Positions 5,721 through 7,277 of a stretch of DNA of 7,277 nucleotides are shown piece after piece; the stretch's first letter is position 1, and each line of letters opens with the position of its first letter. This DNA is from an uncultured Eubacteriales bacterium. GTDB taxonomy: Bacteria; Bacillota; Clostridia; Oscillospirales; Butyricicoccaceae. A model generated the notes under the pieces. The model was not told the origin of the DNA and did no database searches. It saw only the letters and a program-made list of their open reading frames with translations. The position numbers were made by a program, and so were the translations under genes. The stretch is from assembly GCA_934675045.1 (NCBI GenBank), contig CAKUPI010000089.1, forward strand, positions 1-7,277, given 5' to 3'.

Positions 5721-5741
5721 CTGTCGGAAACTATCAGCATG

Positions 5742-5776
5742 ATCCGTATAGTCGCCAGTGACTGTACGGATTTTTT
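5742..5776 (+). terminator. Riboswitch expression-platform terminator
   Basis: ATCCGTATAGTC (5742-5753) pairs with GACTGTACGGAT (5760-5771) over 12 bp with a single T-G wobble and a 6-nt loop. TTTTTT (5771-5776), G and TTTTT follow at once. It lies after the cobalamin aptamer and before the gene, so it is the likely off-switch. A competing short pairing, ACTAT (5730-5734) with ATAGT (5748-5752), would break the stem and might be part of an antiterminator, but at 5 bp it is weak. Confidence 0.88.
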
Positions 5777-5784
5777 GTTTTTGC

Positions 5785-5871
5785 GCCGAAGTTCGGCCCC
5801 AGCGCGCCCGGCTTGAGGGAAATTATCCGCCGAAGTTTGGCCCCAGCGCGCCAGCTTGGGGAAAATTATCC
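5785..5871 (+). repeat. Tandem pair of 44-bp repeats in the leader
   Basis: Copy 1 (5785-5828, 44 bp) and copy 2 (5829-5871, 43 bp) both begin GCCGAAGTT and end ATTATCC. They differ at about five positions, including one deleted base. A third start, GCCGAA, follows at 5872. Copy 1 contains the inverted repeat GCCGAAgTTCGGC, and in each copy CCCCAGC can pair with a GCTT...GGG stretch to form a hairpin. The pair sits between the riboswitch terminator and the ribosome site, so it would be in the mRNA leader of the secreted protein. Its role is unknown. Confidence 0.8.
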
Positions 5872-5909
5872 GCCGAAATGCGGTTTTATATAAATGATTT
5901 TCAATTTCA

Positions 5910-5915
5910 GGAGGG
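5910..5915 (+). promoter_or_regulatory. Ribosome binding site for a TTG start
   Basis: GGAGGG lies 7 nt before TTG at 5923. The codons that follow encode KKRVLSLFLALVMVLG, a classic signal-peptide start, while the first in-frame ATG would cut into the hydrophobic core. This makes the TTG start convincing. Confidence 0.8.
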
Positions 5916-5922
5916 ACTACCA

Positions 5923-7277
5923 TTGAAAAAGCGCGTATTGTCGCTGTTTCTGGCTCTTGTGATGGTGCTTGGCATGGTCCCCGGCACCGCGCTTGCGTCC
6001 GATCCGGCGCAAACCACCTTTGACAGCTTTTTTGCCGGCCTGACGGAGGTCTGCACCGTCAGCAACGGCACATCCTATCCGTTTACCGTGGATTCGGAGA
6101 CGGAGGGCGGCCCGTGGCTTCGGTCGGGCAATGCGGGAAAAAGCTCGACGAGGTCGACCATTACCCTTCAAATGAAGCAGTCCGCAACCGTTTCGTTTGA
6201 GTATAAGCTGAGCACCACCTCTTCTTCCGGCCTTGAGGTCAAAAACGGCTCAAAAACGCTGTACACCTATTCGTCCTACGGGAGCGGCGGCGCCGTTACG
6301 GGCTGCAACGGAACCAAGAGCGGCACGGCCACGATTCAGGCCGGCGAGCAGGACATTATTACCATTTCCTATTACCGCGGATATTACAGCCATACCGACG
6401 ACTGCATGTGGCTGAAGAACTTTGCGTACACCCTGCCCAAGCAGGTGACCTTCCACGCCAACAACGGCACGGGAGAGACCCGGAATCAGGGCATTTTCGG
6501 CACCGGGACGCTGCTGAAAAACCCCTTTGCCTATGACGGCCATGTGTTCAAGGGCTGGGCGGCCGACGAAAACAGCACCGATATCGCCTATCCGGACGGC
6601 GGCGCGATCACCATCACCGGGGACACCAGCCTGTACGCCGTGTGGGCGCCGGTTTACGACCTGACCTTTGCCGTCACGCCGGACGGGGCGGACTTTGCGC
6701 TCTATGCCGACGACGCGCACACCCGGCCCATTGCCGAAAACTCCGGCACCCGCTATGTATACACGCTGGAAAACGGCACGTATCACTGGGCCGCCAGCCA
6801 TTTCGGCTATGAACCGGCTTCCGGCTCGGCTACGGTAAGCGGCGGGGCCGACAGCGTCAGCGTGACCCTGACCGCCCGGCCGGTGCAGACGGTCACCTTT
6901 GCCTACGGCGCGCCGATCGGGGGCGCTGCCATCGAAAACGGCACGCTCGAGGTCAAAACCGGCACAGCCGTCATGGCGCCCAGGGCCGGTACCGACGGTC
7001 TGATCTACGAGCTGCCCGTCGGGTACGACTATATCTGGACCTTCCAGAGCGCCAACTACGCCCGGCAGACGGGCAGTATTCCCCTAAGCGCCGCCACCGG
7101 GGCCGGTTCGCAGTCGGTGACGGTTCCCCTTGCGGCCAAAACCGCCTGGGAGGGCGCAGGCGATGTGCGCAAGCCGGCGCAGGATGCAGGCGGCGTTTAC
7201 CTGATTGGCAGCGGGGCCGAGCTGGCCTGGCTGGCGCAGGAGGTCAACGCCGGGCGCGGCAGCGGATACAGCGCCGT
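5923..7277 (+). CDS. Large secreted modular protein with Listeria-Bacteroides repeat, 3' end missing
   Basis: The frame is open from the TTG at 5923 to the window edge, giving 451 visible residues. A Sec signal peptide (1-25, cut after ALA) is followed by a Ser/Thr/Gly-rich, beta-type domain (about 28-172) that I cannot assign. Residues 174-241 form a Listeria-Bacteroides (InlB B, Flg_new) repeat with VTFHANNGTG, FKGWA and TSLYAVWAP. Two PEGA-like beta domains follow: about 244-318 (YDLTFAVTPDGADFALY, LENGTYHWAASHFGYEPASG) and about 320-405 (ELPVGYDYIWTFQSANYARQ). At 424-444 VYLIGSGAELAWLAQEVNAG starts a motif common in repeat-rich surface proteins of gut Firmicutes. The C-terminus, where a sorting signal, S-layer domain or binding domain would lie, is outside the window. 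The upstream cobalamin riboswitch suggests a part in corrinoid capture at the cell surface, but no visible domain proves it. Confidence 0.9.
   Translation, partial: MKKRVLSLFLALVMVLGMVPGTALASDPAQTTFDSFFAGLTEVCTVSNGTSYPFTVDSETEGGPWLRSGNAGKSSTRSTITLQMKQSATVSFEYKLSTTSSSGLEVKNGSKTLYTYSSYGSGGAVTGCNGTKSGTATIQAGEQDIITISYYRGYYSHTDDCMWLKNFAYTLPKQVTFHANNGTGETRNQGIFGTGTLLKNPFAYDGHVFKGWAADENSTDIAYPDGGAITITGDTSLYAVWAPVYDLTFAVTPDGADFALYADDAHTRPIAENSGTRYVYTLENGTYHWAASHFGYEPASGSATVSGGADSVSVTLTARPVQTVTFAYGAPIGGAAIENGTLEVKTGTAVMAPRAGTDGLIYELPVGYDYIWTFQSANYARQTGSIPLSAATGAGSQSVTVPLAAKTAWEGAGDVRKPAQDAGGVYLIGSGAELAWLAQEVNAGRGSGYSA

Noticed and set aside
6250..6801. 183-codon minus-strand frame inside the secreted-protein gene
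   Set aside because: The plus strand has a ribosome site, signal peptide and recognisable repeat over the same bases; the minus frame is GC-rich antisense.

Overview
The window looks like chromosomal DNA of a GC-rich, Gram-positive anaerobe of the class Clostridia, perhaps a gut Oscillospiraceae-type organism. This is inferred from strong GGAGG ribosome sites, sigma-A type promoters with T-rich terminators, a single-chain (alpha2) glycyl-tRNA synthetase, an ApbE lipoprotein, an SH3b-NlpC/P60 wall hydrolase, and a secreted protein with a Listeria-Bacteroides (InlB B) repeat. The genus cannot be fixed from the sequence. No tRNA, rRNA, insertion sequence, CRISPR array or phage gene is visible.

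Layout: 1-234 holds no supportable gene. At 235-354 a near-consensus promoter with a palindrome filling its spacer, then a terminator-like leader hairpin, precede a two-helix membrane protein of unknown function (355-1137). It converges on the lipoprotein flavin transferase gene apbE (1140-2135, minus strand), with only 2 bp between the stop codons. A divergent control region (about 2136-2373) carries promoters for apbE and for glyS (2374-3756). The glyS promoter has a palindrome over its -10 box, and its leader lacks a T-box. After a candidate terminator and a pyrimidine-rich tract comes an AT-rich control region with four TTTTGT units spaced exactly 11 bp apart. It leads into a probable two-gene operon: a 100-residue conserved-type protein of unknown role (4052-4354) and an exported SH3b-SH3b-NlpC/P60 peptidoglycan hydrolase (4388-5305), closed by a strong terminator (5348-5387).

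The most interesting part is the 3' end. An extended -10 promoter (about 5528-5555) drives a cobalamin-riboswitch-like RNA (5582-5698), followed by a small hairpin (5704-5720), a strong intrinsic terminator (5742-5776) and two tandem copies of a 44-bp repeat (5785-5871). Then, from a TTG start, comes a large secreted modular protein that runs off the window (5923-7277 and beyond). This layout suggests a surface or secreted protein made when cobalamin is scarce, possibly for capturing cobalamin or another corrinoid. The missing C-terminal part is needed to test that.

Gene starts were chosen by ribosome site. In several cases the longest open frame begins upstream of the preferred start.
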